Shown here: positions 1-6,111 of the stretch, piece after piece | Layout: each line of letters starts with the position of its first letter | Position numbering within the stretch: position 1 is the stretch's first letter | Source of the DNA: Rickettsiaceae bacterium | GTDB taxonomy: Bacteria > Pseudomonadota > Alphaproteobacteria > Rickettsiales > Rickettsiaceae | Assembly: GCA_030731565.1 (NCBI GenBank) | Contig: JANQTT010000109.1 | Span: 3,332-10,437, forward strand | Length of the DNA stretch: 7,106 bases | Direction of reading: 5' to 3' | Position numbers and translations under genes: made by a program | The notes under the pieces: model-generated | The model's input: only the letters and a program-made list of their open reading frames with translations | What the model was told of the DNA's origin: nothing | Database searches by the model: none

Positions 1-1406
1 ACTATCATTTCTCCTTCAGAAATATTATCAAGTTCAGTAAGGATATTTTGCAGTTTTTTCTTGGATGATTTATGGCTCTGAGTAATAAATTTATCACCTA
101 GAATATTACGTTCTGAGATCAGTAGATATTTATTTGAAGTAAAACTATGCTTTAAAGGCACTACTGCTAAATTTATTATATTTTTTTTGACTTCAGCAAA
201 ATGTTTTACAGTTATTGACGCAAAACCATGGTCAGCAGTGATTTGCTTAATTCTTTCTACGGAGCTTTTTGCATTACAGCAAATTATTGGAATTTTCTTT
301 TTATTTTCTGTAATTATTTCAAATAATTTTTCAAATTCAGTTTTCTTTTCAATCTTGGCTGCGGCCGCAATATTTTCAATAATTTTATATTCCTGGTTAC
401 TACCTCCCTCAACCAATATATTATTGCTTCTTTCTAGAAACTCTTTTGCTTCACTGGCGCTACATATTTGCTTTTCAGGTGGAATAGCAAAATAAAAAGA
501 ACTTGGATTGTTTTTATTAGAAAGTAATCTTGATTCGTAGAAATCTTTATAACTATTTTCATATTCCAATATAGCTTGTAGGCAAAGGTTATCATAGATA
601 ACTGTATGTCTTTCTAGAAAATCTGGGAGTAGGCACATTTTTTCATATAAAAGGGGCGTAAGGTGTTCATATCCATGGAATTTATGACCAGAGGTTATAG
701 ATTCATACAAAGGATTTGTGATATAATTTACTCCGAAAGTTTTCAGGAAGTTATTTTTAAAATTTGTTATGGTTTCAGAATTTAGTAAACTTTCACTAGC
801 TGTAGATAAAGTAAGCGTTTTTAGCGTTGCTTTAGATATTTGGCTATATGTATCAAACTCCCTAATTGATTCAACAAGCGTCCAGCCAAAGTTAATCCTA
901 TAACCTTTATTATCAGCATTTACAATATCAACTATCTCTCCGCGAACTGCAAATTCTCCGCTATCTACTGCACTTGCAGACCTAGTGAAACCATTTTTAA
1001 TTAAAAAAACTAGTAAGTTATCTATGTCCAGCTTCATTCCAGGCTCTAAGACTATCGTAGAATTACTAAAAATGTCTGGAATCGGAAGCCTTGTGATCAA
1101 GTTTTGTGCAGCGGTAACTACTATATATTTCTTAGCTTTTTGAGCTAAGGTAGTTAAAATACTCGCTCTTTTTGATAGGATTCCTGTGCTTGGGGATACT
1201 CTGTCATAGGGAATTGTATCTAGGCTAGGAAAGTGTAAAATATTAGTTTTTTTATCTTTTTTGCTATCAAAAAATTTTAGTTGCTTATAAGCAGAAATTG
1301 CGCTTTCTTCATCTGCAAATAATAATAAAATATTTTCACTATTCTTGTTAAAATGTTCATATGTAAATAAACACTTTGCTGCTAAAGGAATTTCAAGCTT
1401 TTTCAT
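1..1406 (-). CDS. mfd: Transcription-repair coupling factor Mfd, N-terminal 468 residues (cut by window edge)
   Basis: Mfd is a cytoplasmic ATP-driven translocase that removes RNA polymerase stalled at DNA lesions and recruits UvrA for nucleotide excision repair. The minus-strand frame is open from ATG at 1406 to the left edge with no stop. It contains the UvrB-like N-terminal region: LDTIPYDRVSPS near residues 64-75, then a GEFAVRGEIVDIV motif near residue 160, matching the usual GxFxVRGxIxDIF. The last residues seen (ILTELDNISEGEMIV) are where the CarD-like RNA polymerase interaction domain starts, so the RID, RecG-like helicase motor and C-terminal domain lie outside the window. The ATG overlaps the sdhE stop (ATGA), which implies cotranscription and translational coupling, and there is no separate promoter. 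Family assignment is from motif recognition and is firm. Confidence 0.93.
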   Translation of the reverse strand, partial: MKKLEIPLAAKCLFTYEHFNKNSENILLLFADEESAISAYKQLKFFDSKKDKKTNILHFPSLDTIPYDRVSPSTGILSKRASILTTLAQKAKKYIVVTAAQNLITRLPIPDIFSNSTIVLEPGMKLDIDNLLVFLIKNGFTRSASAVDSGEFAVRGEIVDIVNADNKGYRINFGWTLVESIREFDTYSQISKATLKTLTLSTASESLLNSETITNFKNNFLKTFGVNYITNPLYESITSGHKFHGYEHLTPLLYEKMCLLPDFLERHTVIYDNLCLQAILEYENSYKDFYESRLLSNKNNPSSFYFAIPPEKQICSASEAKEFLERSNNILVEGGSNQEYKIIENIAAAAKIEKKTEFEKLFEIITENKKKIPIICCNAKSSVERIKQITADHGFASITVKHFAEVKKNIINLAVVPLKHSFTSNKYLLISERNILGDKFITQSHKSSKKKLQNILTELDNISEGEMI

Positions 1407-1672
1407 TTGTTACTCGGCTCAAAATCTAAAATTTGCAACATCAATTCGGAAGATTTGTCTTCCGGAAGCGGAATTTTCTTAGTATACCAATCATAAATAT
1501 CTGCATCATTCATCTGCAAAATTTCCTCAAAAGTTTTAAGTTCATAAGCGCTCATTTTATCGAGATTTAATTTTGCAAACTGACCGATGATTAAATCAGT
1601 TTCTTTGCATCCACGGTTGCAGCTTTGATAGAGCAATTTTTTAAGTAACTCCTCTCTATTTTTAATATTCAT
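1403..1672 (-). CDS. sdhE: SdhE-family FAD assembly factor (succinate dehydrogenase assembly factor 2)
   Basis: Small protein of 89 residues of the SdhE/YgfY/SDH5 family, which helps attach FAD covalently to the SdhA flavoprotein of succinate dehydrogenase (complex II). Visible support: the family's RGxxE signature as RGCKE at residues 20-24, a helical acidic protein of the right length, and the later segment NDADIYDWYTKK typical of the family. I chose ATG at 1672. The frame stays open to an ATG at 1717, but the extra 15 residues (encoded partly by a run of ten A/T bases) are low-complexity phenylalanine/isoleucine and do not belong to the family. No strong Shine-Dalgarno sequence precedes 1672. 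The stop overlaps the mfd start. Having sdhE directly before mfd is, to my knowledge, a recurring alphaproteobacterial arrangement. Confidence 0.88.
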   Translation of the reverse strand: MNIKNREELLKKLLYQSCNRGCKETDLIIGQFAKLNLDKMSAYELKTFEEILQMNDADIYDWYTKKIPLPEDKSSELMLQILDFEPSNK

Positions 1673-1703
1673 GATTATGATCTTGCAAAAAAAAAATATG
1701 GTA

Positions 1704-1733
1704 ATATTATTATCCACAACAGAAAAAAATCAA
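1704..1733 (-). promoter_or_regulatory. Candidate sigma70-type promoter for sdhE-mfd
   Basis: Read on the minus strand, a -35-like TTGATT (1733-1728) is followed after 18 bases by a -10-like TAATAT (1709-1704), about 30 bases before the sdhE ATG. Both hexamers are only partial matches in an AT-rich background, so the call is weak. The DnaA box lies in the spacer. Confidence 0.3.
1710..1718 (+). promoter_or_regulatory. Perfect DnaA box TTATCCACA
   Basis: The nine bases match the high-affinity DnaA consensus exactly. The box lies 123 bases before the dnaA ATG, in a place where DnaA boxes are commonly used for autorepression of dnaA. On the minus strand it sits inside the spacer of a candidate sdhE promoter, next to its -10, so bound DnaA could also block that promoter. 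I found no second consensus box in this spacer. Confidence 0.7.
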
Positions 1734-1748
1734 GATTAAATTGCTTCT

Positions 1749-1776
1749 TAACCTTCAATCATTTTGTAACCTTGAA
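1749..1776. repeat. Two direct repeats TAACCTTSAA, 18 bp apart
   Basis: TAACCTTCAA at 1749-1758 and TAACCTTGAA at 1767-1776 agree at nine of ten bases. Their starts are 18 bp apart, close to two helical turns, so both would face roughly the same side of the DNA. They lie just upstream of dnaA and overlap its candidate -35. They could be a dimeric regulator site or origin iterons. No known regulator is assigned. Confidence 0.4.
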
Positions 1777-1799
1777 ATTAAGAGCGTTTTGTGTTTATT
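1772..1799 (+). promoter_or_regulatory. Candidate dnaA promoter
   Basis: TTGAAA (1772-1777) is one base off the -35 consensus. TTTATT (1794-1799), 16 bases further on, is a fair -10. A transcript would start near 1806, leaving a leader of about 35 bases. The second direct repeat overlaps the -35. The support is modest because the region is AT-rich. Confidence 0.3.
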
Positions 1800-1840
1800 T
1801 TCGTCAACAACAAATTTAGTATATAGATATTTTGGGTAAT

Positions 1841-3241
1841 ATGAAGCAGCCTAATTGCTCAAATTCCGGACAAGGAGAAGCAGTTTCTGAGACTGTTGTT
1901 TGGGATAATGTCAAGCGTGATTTAAAAGCACATTACGGTGATGATCTGTATAAAAGCTGGCTAAGTAAGATTGGCTTTGGGGAAAAACAAATTGATGGCA
2001 CTTTAATACTTTTGGCACCTAGTAATTTTGTTAGAGATTGGATTAAATCCAATTATCTGGAAATAATTTCAAGGCTATGGGTGCACCACGATGCTGATAT
2101 TAAATATGTTGATATTATTACAAAAGAGGTGGCAGAAAAATTTCAGCCGGCCAATTCAAGCGCTGGAATGGAATTAGTAAAGCCAAATTTCTTATCTAAT
2201 GATATCGACGAAGAACTCGCTTTGCTAGACCCGAGATTTACATTTGATAATTTTGTTGTAGGACCGCCAAATGAGCTTGCGTATGCCGCCGCTATGGCTG
2301 TTGCAGAATCTGAAAAAGCTATAGTTAAATCTAATCCACTTTTTTTATATGGTGGAGTAGGGCTTGGTAAAACACATTTGATGCATGCAATAGCTTGGCA
2401 CTGTAAAGAAAAAAATCCAAAAAGAAAAGTGCTCTATATGTCAGCTGAAAAGTTTATGTATAGGTTTATTAAAGCGCTTCGCAACAAAGACGTAATGTCA
2501 TTTAAAGAAGAGTTCCGCTCAGTTGATATTTTAATGATTGACGATATACAATTTATTTGTGGCAAAGAAAGCACTCAAGAAGAATTTTTTCATACTTTTA
2601 ATGCCATTATTGACAATAATAAACAAATGGTAATATCTTGCGACAGATCACCAAGCGATTTGGATAACGTCGAAGATAGAATTAAATCAAGAATTGGATG
2701 GTGACTCGTTGCAGATGTACATAGTACAACTTATGAGCTTAGAGTAGGTATTTTAGAGTCTAAGCTTGAAAAAATGGATATAAAAATTTCTCAGAACGTA
2801 ATTGATTTTCTTGCTTCTAAAATAACATCAAATGTTAGGGAGTTAGAGGGAGCACTTAATAAAGTTATAGCTCATTCTACGCTTGTAGGCAGGGAAGTTA
2901 CACTAGAGACAACTCAAGATATATTAAGAGATTTGTTACGTTCAAATGAACGCATCATTAATGTAGAAGAAATTCAGAAAAAAGTAGCAAGTAGGTATAA
3001 CATTAAGATCGCTGACATGTCTTCTTCAAGACGACTTAGGTCAATTGCAAGGCCAAGACAAATAGCTATGTATTTGTCAAAAGTTCTTACGTCTAAAAGT
3101 CTTGCTGAGATTGGCTCAAAGTTTGGAAAGAAAGATCATACAACTGTTATACATGCTGTAAAAAAAGTTGAAGAATTAATTGCAAACGATAGTGATTTTC
3201 GTGAAGAAATCACTTTACTTACTCGCATTTTGCAGAGTTAA
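1841..3241 (+). CDS. dnaA: Chromosomal replication initiator DnaA, interrupted by one in-frame TGA
   Basis: DnaA binds DnaA boxes, melts the origin and loads the replicative helicase. Numbering from ATG 1841 (466 codons before the TAA): domain I at roughly 15-100, Walker A GGVGLGKT at 171-178, Walker B LMIDDI at 231-236, box VII arginines R280 and R284 in DRIKSR, sensor 2 NVRELEG at about 331-337, and domain IV with RPRQIAMYL and the DHTTV signature near 432-436. Length and sequence closely follow Rickettsia DnaA. Codon 288 is TGA (2702-2704), where relatives have glycine in RxGWGLVAD. The same frame resumes at once with [13 protein letters not shown] and runs to TAA at 3239-3241. If the stop is effective, the product is 287 residues without sensor 2 or the DNA-binding domain. 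Restart at ATG 2774 would give a 155-residue lid and domain IV fragment. A TTG at 1832 in the same frame is a possible but less likely start. Confidence 0.93.
2702..2704 (+). other. dnaA: In-frame TGA inside dnaA (GGA glycine codon expected)
   Basis: The codons around it are GGA TGG TGA CTC GTT GCA GAT. Relatives read G-W-G-L-V-A-D, so a single G to T change in GGA explains the stop, with no length change. The base after the stop is C, and UGA-C is a weak termination context in bacteria (it is the context of the prfB frameshift site), so some readthrough is conceivable. Confidence 0.95.
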
Positions 3242-3270
3242 AGGGTGGTCTGCAAAATAGGTTGTTTTTC
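3227..3270 (+). terminator. Candidate hairpin terminator or attenuator at the end of dnaA
   Basis: A perfect 10-bp inverted repeat, ATTTTGCAGA (3227-3236) and TCTGCAAAAT (3249-3258), encloses a 12-base loop containing the dnaA stop codon. A T-rich run (GTTGTTTTTC, 3261-3270) follows three bases later. The stem has only four G-C pairs in ten, so termination could be partial. The right arm has a second possible partner further downstream (see findings), which is a reason to consider attenuation between dnaA and dnaN. Confidence 0.45.
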
Positions 3271-3283
3271 GATAGCCGCGGGA

Positions 3284-3337
3284 ATGTCTTTAAGGTACGC
3301 AAAATTTGAGAACGGAAATGACAATGAGATTAGCTAA
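3284..3337 (+). CDS. Possible 17-residue leader peptide between dnaA and dnaN
   Basis: ATG at 3284 opens a 17-codon frame (MSLRYAKFENGNDNEIS) ending in TAA at 3335-3337, with a GGGA directly in front of the ATG that is too close for a good ribosome binding site. A second 17-codon frame (3318-3371, starting MTMRLAKTILRK) overlaps it in another frame. Neither is recognised. Frames this short arise often by chance, so they are listed only as candidates for an upstream-reading-frame effect on dnaN. Confidence 0.12.
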   Translation: MSLRYAKFENGNDNEIS

Positions 3338-3376
3338 AACCATTTTGCGGAAAGCTCCTGGAAATGATTGATTAAT

Positions 3377-3382
3377 AAGGAA
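3377..3382 (+). promoter_or_regulatory. Ribosome binding site of dnaN
   Basis: AAGGAA lies about six bases before the ATG at 3388 and fixes that start. No other in-frame start with a comparable signal lies nearby. Confidence 0.75.
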
Positions 3383-3387
3383 ATTAT

Positions 3388-4542
3388 ATGACTGGAAACG
3401 ATAATATTTTTGAAATAGTTGTGCAAACAAAAGACTTAGTGCATGCACTCAGTTTTGCAAGTTCAGTAGTTGAAAAAAGAAATGTAATACAAGAATTAAG
3501 TAACATTAAACTGCTTTCTTCAGGCGGAAAGTTAGAAATTGGTGCTACTGATATGGATGTATATTTAAACCAGACTATAGGAGCCGAAGTTATTTCAGAG
3601 GGACAAACAACTGTTTCTACGCAAACTTTATCTGATGTGGTGCGCAGGATTTCTGATCTGGAAATTAGATTAAAACAAGGCAAAGGTAGCGATAAGCTTG
3701 AAATTATTGGAGCAAACTGCCGTTTCGAATTACTGACTCTGCCAGCTTTGCAGTTTCCAGCTATGGAAGATATTGATGCGCAAAGTTCGCTTAAAATCTC
3801 TTGTGCAGATTTTGCAAGGATTATTGAATATACCAATTTTGCAATGTCTAATGAAGAAACAAGATATAACCTTAATGGAATTTATTTGCATGTTAAGAAC
3901 GGTGAATTTGCTGCCGTTGCAACAGACGGGCATAGGTTATCAATTGCATCAATGAATTCTGGTGATAAAAGCAATGAATTCGGGGTTATTGTTCCACGTA
4001 AATCAGTTTCTGAGCTTTTAAAAATTGTAAAAGATGCAAAATATGCGCAAAGGGATTTGCAACTCTTCTTATCTGATACCAAAATTAAGTTTGCATGCGA
4101 TAATTTGGTTATGATTTCTAAGCTTATTGATGGCATTTTTCCAGAATATTCATCATTTGTCCCAGAGGATAATGAAAATAAACTGACGGTTAGTACTAAG
4201 CTGCTAGCAGGAGCAATTAATAGAGTTGCAACGGTAACTGTCGATAAATTTCGTGCAGTTAAGCTTGCTATAAATAATAAAGAAATATACATAACTGCTT
4301 CTGGCGAAGCAAAAGGTGCAGCTAGTGAAACGCTTAAATTTTCAGAAGAAACTGATAGTTTTTGTAGCTTCGCGGGAAGCGAGGTAAGTATAGGATTTAA
4401 TCCAAAGTATCTTATCGATGTTTTAAGTGCAATTTCAGAAGATCAAGTTGATATATATTTTAAAGATGCTTTTTCGCCTGTTTTAATCAAAACAACGGAA
4501 AACCCAAACGATAATTTTGTTATTATGCCTGTAAAAGTTTAA
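3388..4542 (+). CDS. dnaN: DNA polymerase III beta subunit (sliding clamp)
   Basis: DnaN dimerises into a ring that slides on DNA and tethers polymerase III, and it also recruits repair and regulatory proteins. The 384-residue length is typical of the family's three-domain fold. Visible hallmarks are LSNIKL near 37-42, LPALQFPAM at 118-126, ATDGHRL at 178-184 (part of the protein-binding cleft), FPEY at 251-254 and the C-terminal MPVKV, equivalent to the MPMRL/MPMRV end that lines the same cleft. The reading frame is complete and undamaged. It follows dnaA after 146 bases, the common bacterial gene order. The shared direction suggests cotranscription, possibly reduced by the hairpin at the dnaA end. 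I see no convincing separate promoter. Confidence 0.96.
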   Translation: MTGNDNIFEIVVQTKDLVHALSFASSVVEKRNVIQELSNIKLLSSGGKLEIGATDMDVYLNQTIGAEVISEGQTTVSTQTLSDVVRRISDLEIRLKQGKGSDKLEIIGANCRFELLTLPALQFPAMEDIDAQSSLKISCADFARIIEYTNFAMSNEETRYNLNGIYLHVKNGEFAAVATDGHRLSIASMNSGDKSNEFGVIVPRKSVSELLKIVKDAKYAQRDLQLFLSDTKIKFACDNLVMISKLIDGIFPEYSSFVPEDNENKLTVSTKLLAGAINRVATVTVDKFRAVKLAINNKEIYITASGEAKGAASETLKFSEETDSFCSFAGSEVSIGFNPKYLIDVLSAISEDQVDIYFKDAFSPVLIKTTENPNDNFVIMPVKV

Positions 4543-4636
4543 GGTTTTTCTTTTGCGGTAGTATAAAATTCCACTACTAAACTGCTTTTACTATATATAC
4601 CTTTTATTAACTTTTTACTGCAATAATACCAAGCAG

Positions 4637-4642
4637 AGGAGG
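4637..4642 (+). promoter_or_regulatory. Strong Shine-Dalgarno AGGAGG
   Basis: AGGAGG ends seven bases before the ATG at 4650 and is the strongest ribosome binding site in the window. It supports the 138-residue frame that follows as a translated gene despite its lack of recognised homology. Confidence 0.8.
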
Positions 4643-4649
4643 GTAGTTT

Positions 4650-5066
4650 ATGAAAAAGGAAAAAGCATCCAATGGATTTACTCAAAAAATAAAGTTTGAT
4701 GAATATTTAAAGTTTCCAAAGTCTGAATTATATAGCTGCGACTATAAATTGTTAGAAACTGCATTTGCAGTTCAGTGTAGCTCTATGGTTACACTGGCCA
4801 ATCGATTATATCCCAATAAAATTTTCACTGAGGAAGACGCTGCTGAATGTGTTTTGATGGCATTTAATAATCGAAATAATACTAGCCGAAAAACTTTTTT
4901 ATATAACTTGCTTGCCAGTATTTATGATGAAATAGCTCTAGACGAGAACATTCCACATTCTGTGCTTGCTGTAATAAAAAATGATTGGTGTATAATTGCC
5001 GTTGAAGATCAGCTGAGCTTTAATAACACGGGTGAGTGCTTGCTATCAGGGGCATTGGATATATAA
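4650..5066 (+). CDS. Hypothetical protein, 138 residues, unknown family
   Basis: I do not recognise this protein. It is probably soluble and mostly helical, with a lysine-rich start (MKKEKASNGF), no signal peptide and no membrane segment. It has five cysteines (about 30, 43, 67, 114 and 130) that are not spaced as a metal-binding motif. An EEDAAECVLMAF helix lies near 61-72 and an asparagine-rich turn (NNRNN) at 73-77. A consensus ribosome binding site (4637-4642), a clean ATG and base use like its neighbours argue that it is real. It lies 107 bases after dnaN in the same direction. A weak promoter is possible in that gap (TTCCAC at 4569-4574, TATATA at 4592-4597). It could be a lineage-restricted Rickettsiales protein, and no function is proposed. 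Confidence 0.75.
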   Translation: MKKEKASNGFTQKIKFDEYLKFPKSELYSCDYKLLETAFAVQCSSMVTLANRLYPNKIFTEEDAAECVLMAFNNRNNTSRKTFLYNLLASIYDEIALDENIPHSVLAVIKNDWCIIAVEDQLSFNNTGECLLSGALDI

Positions 5067-5207
5067 AATCGTAAAATGCAATTGGTTACTTTGAAAAATC
5101 GTCATTTTTTGGTTCCTTCAAAAGCTAATTTGCAATTTGCTTTTCCTTAATTTACGTTTATAAACAACATGTTTATTGACTTATACTAGTTTATTGTTTA
5201 TGCCTAG

Positions 5208-5344
5208 ATATAGTCATCAAGTCATCCTGAACTTGTTTCAGGATCTCGCGTAGAGCATATCAGATCCTGAAATAAGTTCAGGATGACTTATGCGGAGTAT
5301 TCAGGATGGCCTGCGAAGCGTTCAGGATGACATCAATACTATAT
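5208..5344. repeat. Nested palindromic intergenic repeat (MITE-like or REP-like)
   Basis: The core is a 28-bp inverted repeat, 5219-5246 against 5262-5289, matching at 27 of 28 positions with a 15-base loop. The one mismatch would be a G-U pair in RNA. An outer arm pair also exists: ATATAGT at 5208-5214 mirrors ACTATAT at 5338-5344, and GTCATCCTGAAC at 5221-5232 mirrors GTTCAGGATGAC at 5320-5331, with the same 6-base distance between motifs on both sides. The right-arm motif TTCAGGATGRC therefore occurs three times (5277, 5300, 5321). The block is more GC-rich than its surroundings. GTCATCCTGAA palindromes of this look are, as I recall, repeated in many bacterial genomes, including Rickettsiales. 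No transposase is present, so any movement would need help in trans. Confidence 0.8.
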
Positions 5345-5347
5345 AAT
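5342..5347 (+). promoter_or_regulatory. TATAAT at the repeat edge, possible pgsA -10
   Basis: A perfect -10 hexamer begins two bases inside the right end of the palindromic element and points toward pgsA about 95 bases away. The best -35 (TTCAGG at 5321-5326, 15-base spacer) is poor. If active, the repeat would supply part of the pgsA promoter. Chance occurrence in AT-rich sequence is likely. Confidence 0.2.
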
Positions 5348-5441
5348 ATCTCTATGTTTATAAAGAGTTTTTAGTATTTTAAGTAACAGCTCCCATGTCC
5401 TTAACAGGTGGGCATAATTAAAAAAATAGATATTTGAATCA

Positions 5442-5984
5442 ATGGATAAGAATGTACCAAATTACCTAACTATACTTAGAATGGTTGCAATCCCTATCAT
5501 AATAATGTCATTTTATTTTGATGATTCAAAGTTTGCTCATAGACTAGGAGCTTTAGTGTTTGCGCTGGCAAGCCTTACGGATTTTTTTGACGGGTTTTTA
5601 GCAAGAAAATATAACTTAGTATCAAGCTTTGGGACAATGTTTGATCCGATAGCAGATAAAGTGCTCGTTGGCTGTGTTTTACTAATGCTAGTTAGATTTG
5701 GTCGTGCAGATGAAACACCTTGCCTGCTTATCCTTTCTCGAGAATTCGTGGTCGCAGGTTTTCGTGAATTTTTAGCGCAAGTTAAAGTTAGCGTACCTGT
5801 AACGCGTCTAGCAAAAACAAAAACATTTATACAAATGCTTGCAATGACTATGCTATTACTTGGATCAACAGGCTCCGGTATTGAATATCTTGATATTATA
5901 GGTCATATTTTTTTATGGATTGCAGCTATTGTTACTGTAATAACTGGTTACTCTTACCTTAAAGCTACTATAAAGTATATCTAA
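5442..5984 (+). CDS. pgsA: CDP-diacylglycerol-glycerol-3-phosphate 3-phosphatidyltransferase
   Basis: PgsA is an inner-membrane enzyme that joins CDP-diacylglycerol and glycerol-3-phosphate to give phosphatidylglycerol phosphate, the committed step to phosphatidylglycerol and cardiolipin. The 180-residue protein carries the complete CDP-alcohol phosphatidyltransferase signature: D47, D50-G51, A54-R55, then G64, D68 and D72, with exact family spacing. The opening [16 protein letters not shown] and the later segment [10 protein letters not shown] (about 123-132) are typical of PgsA, as opposed to phosphatidylserine synthase or cardiolipin synthase. Hydrophobic stretches near 9-25, 36-46, 74-86, 130-141 and 152-170 fit a polytopic membrane protein. 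The ATG at 5442 has no clear Shine-Dalgarno sequence but matches the family's usual N-terminus. The gene stands alone behind the repeat element. Confidence 0.94.
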   Translation: MDKNVPNYLTILRMVAIPIIIMSFYFDDSKFAHRLGALVFALASLTDFFDGFLARKYNLVSSFGTMFDPIADKVLVGCVLLMLVRFGRADETPCLLILSREFVVAGFREFLAQVKVSVPVTRLAKTKTFIQMLAMTMLLLGSTGSGIEYLDIIGHIFLWIAAIVTVITGYSYLKATIKYI

Positions 5985-6044
5985 TAAATCCAAAATATTA
6001 ATATTAAATATTTTAACTTTAATTAATACGTTTAATAATAACCA

Positions 6045-6073
6045 TTGACACAAATTAATAAATTTAATATAAT
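6045..6073 (+). promoter_or_regulatory. Perfect consensus sigma70-type promoter
   Basis: TTGACA (6045-6050) and TATAAT (6068-6073) are separated by exactly 17 bases, so both hexamers and the spacing equal the consensus. The transcript should start near 6080, giving a leader of about 31 bases to the ankyrin gene at 6112. It lies in a very AT-rich spacer that also holds a 12-bp self-complementary AATATT palindrome (5994-6005) and two copies of AATATTAAAT (6000-6009 and 6087-6096). The second copy lies in the predicted leader. Confidence 0.85.
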
Positions 6074-6098
6074 ATTTTTAATAGTAAATATTAAATTT

Positions 6099-6102
6099 AA
6101 GG
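6099..6102 (+). promoter_or_regulatory. Ribosome binding site of the ankyrin gene
   Basis: AAGG ends nine bases before ATG 6112. It is a moderate signal and supports that start. Confidence 0.55.
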
Positions 6103-6111
6103 TAACCCAAT

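Larger units (their letters stand above)
1673..1840. promoter_or_regulatory. Divergent regulatory spacer between sdhE-mfd and dnaA
   Basis: This 168-bp very AT-rich spacer must serve both divergent units. It holds a ten-A run (1687-1696), a consensus DnaA box (1710-1718), two near-identical direct repeats (1749-1776) and candidate promoters for each strand. These make it an autoregulatory region for dnaA. It could also be part of a replication origin, but a single clear DnaA box is little evidence for that. Confidence 0.6.
5067..5441. other. 375-bp spacer between the unknown gene and pgsA
   Basis: I see no credible gene here. The first part (5067-5155) is AT-rich with only weak short inverted repeats. 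Four GTTTAT hexamers sit at 5156, 5171, 5189 and 5196. The nested palindromic element fills 5208-5344, and a fifth GTTTAT lies at 5356. Between the element and pgsA a small interrupted hairpin (CCCA, CCT paired with AGG, TGGG, about 5392-5412) is followed by an A-rich stretch, so it is not a terminator on the plus strand. Confidence 0.6.

Noticed and set aside
187..495. Plus-strand open frame of 102 codons, hydrophobic
   Set aside because: It lies antisense within mfd, whose frame has clear domain motifs. The hydrophobic translation is a by-product of AT-rich antisense sequence.
1673..1717. Longer sdhE start at 1717
   Set aside because: The added residues are low-complexity and encoded by a homopolymer run, and the family N-terminus fits ATG 1672.
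1736..1752. CtrA-like site TTAA-N8-TTAAC upstream of dnaA
   Set aside because: The CtrA consensus needs seven bases between the half-sites. With eight, in AT-rich sequence, this is not convincing.
2702..2704. UGA reassigned to tryptophan or glycine
   Set aside because: Tryptophan codons in all genes here are TGG, no other gene has an internal TGA, and sdhE appears to end with TGA at its normal length.
3384..4292. Several open frames overlapping dnaN on both strands
   Set aside because: All are shadows of the intact, well-conserved dnaN frame and have no ribosome binding sites or recognisable protein features.
5277..5331. Three TTCAGGATGRC units as a small CRISPR array
   Set aside because: The units are 11 bases with spacings of 23 and 21 bases and mirror the left palindrome arm. 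They are arms of the repeat element, not CRISPR repeats.
5392..5412. Hairpin before pgsA as a terminator
   Set aside because: The stem is interrupted and is followed by A-rich rather than T-rich sequence on the plus strand.
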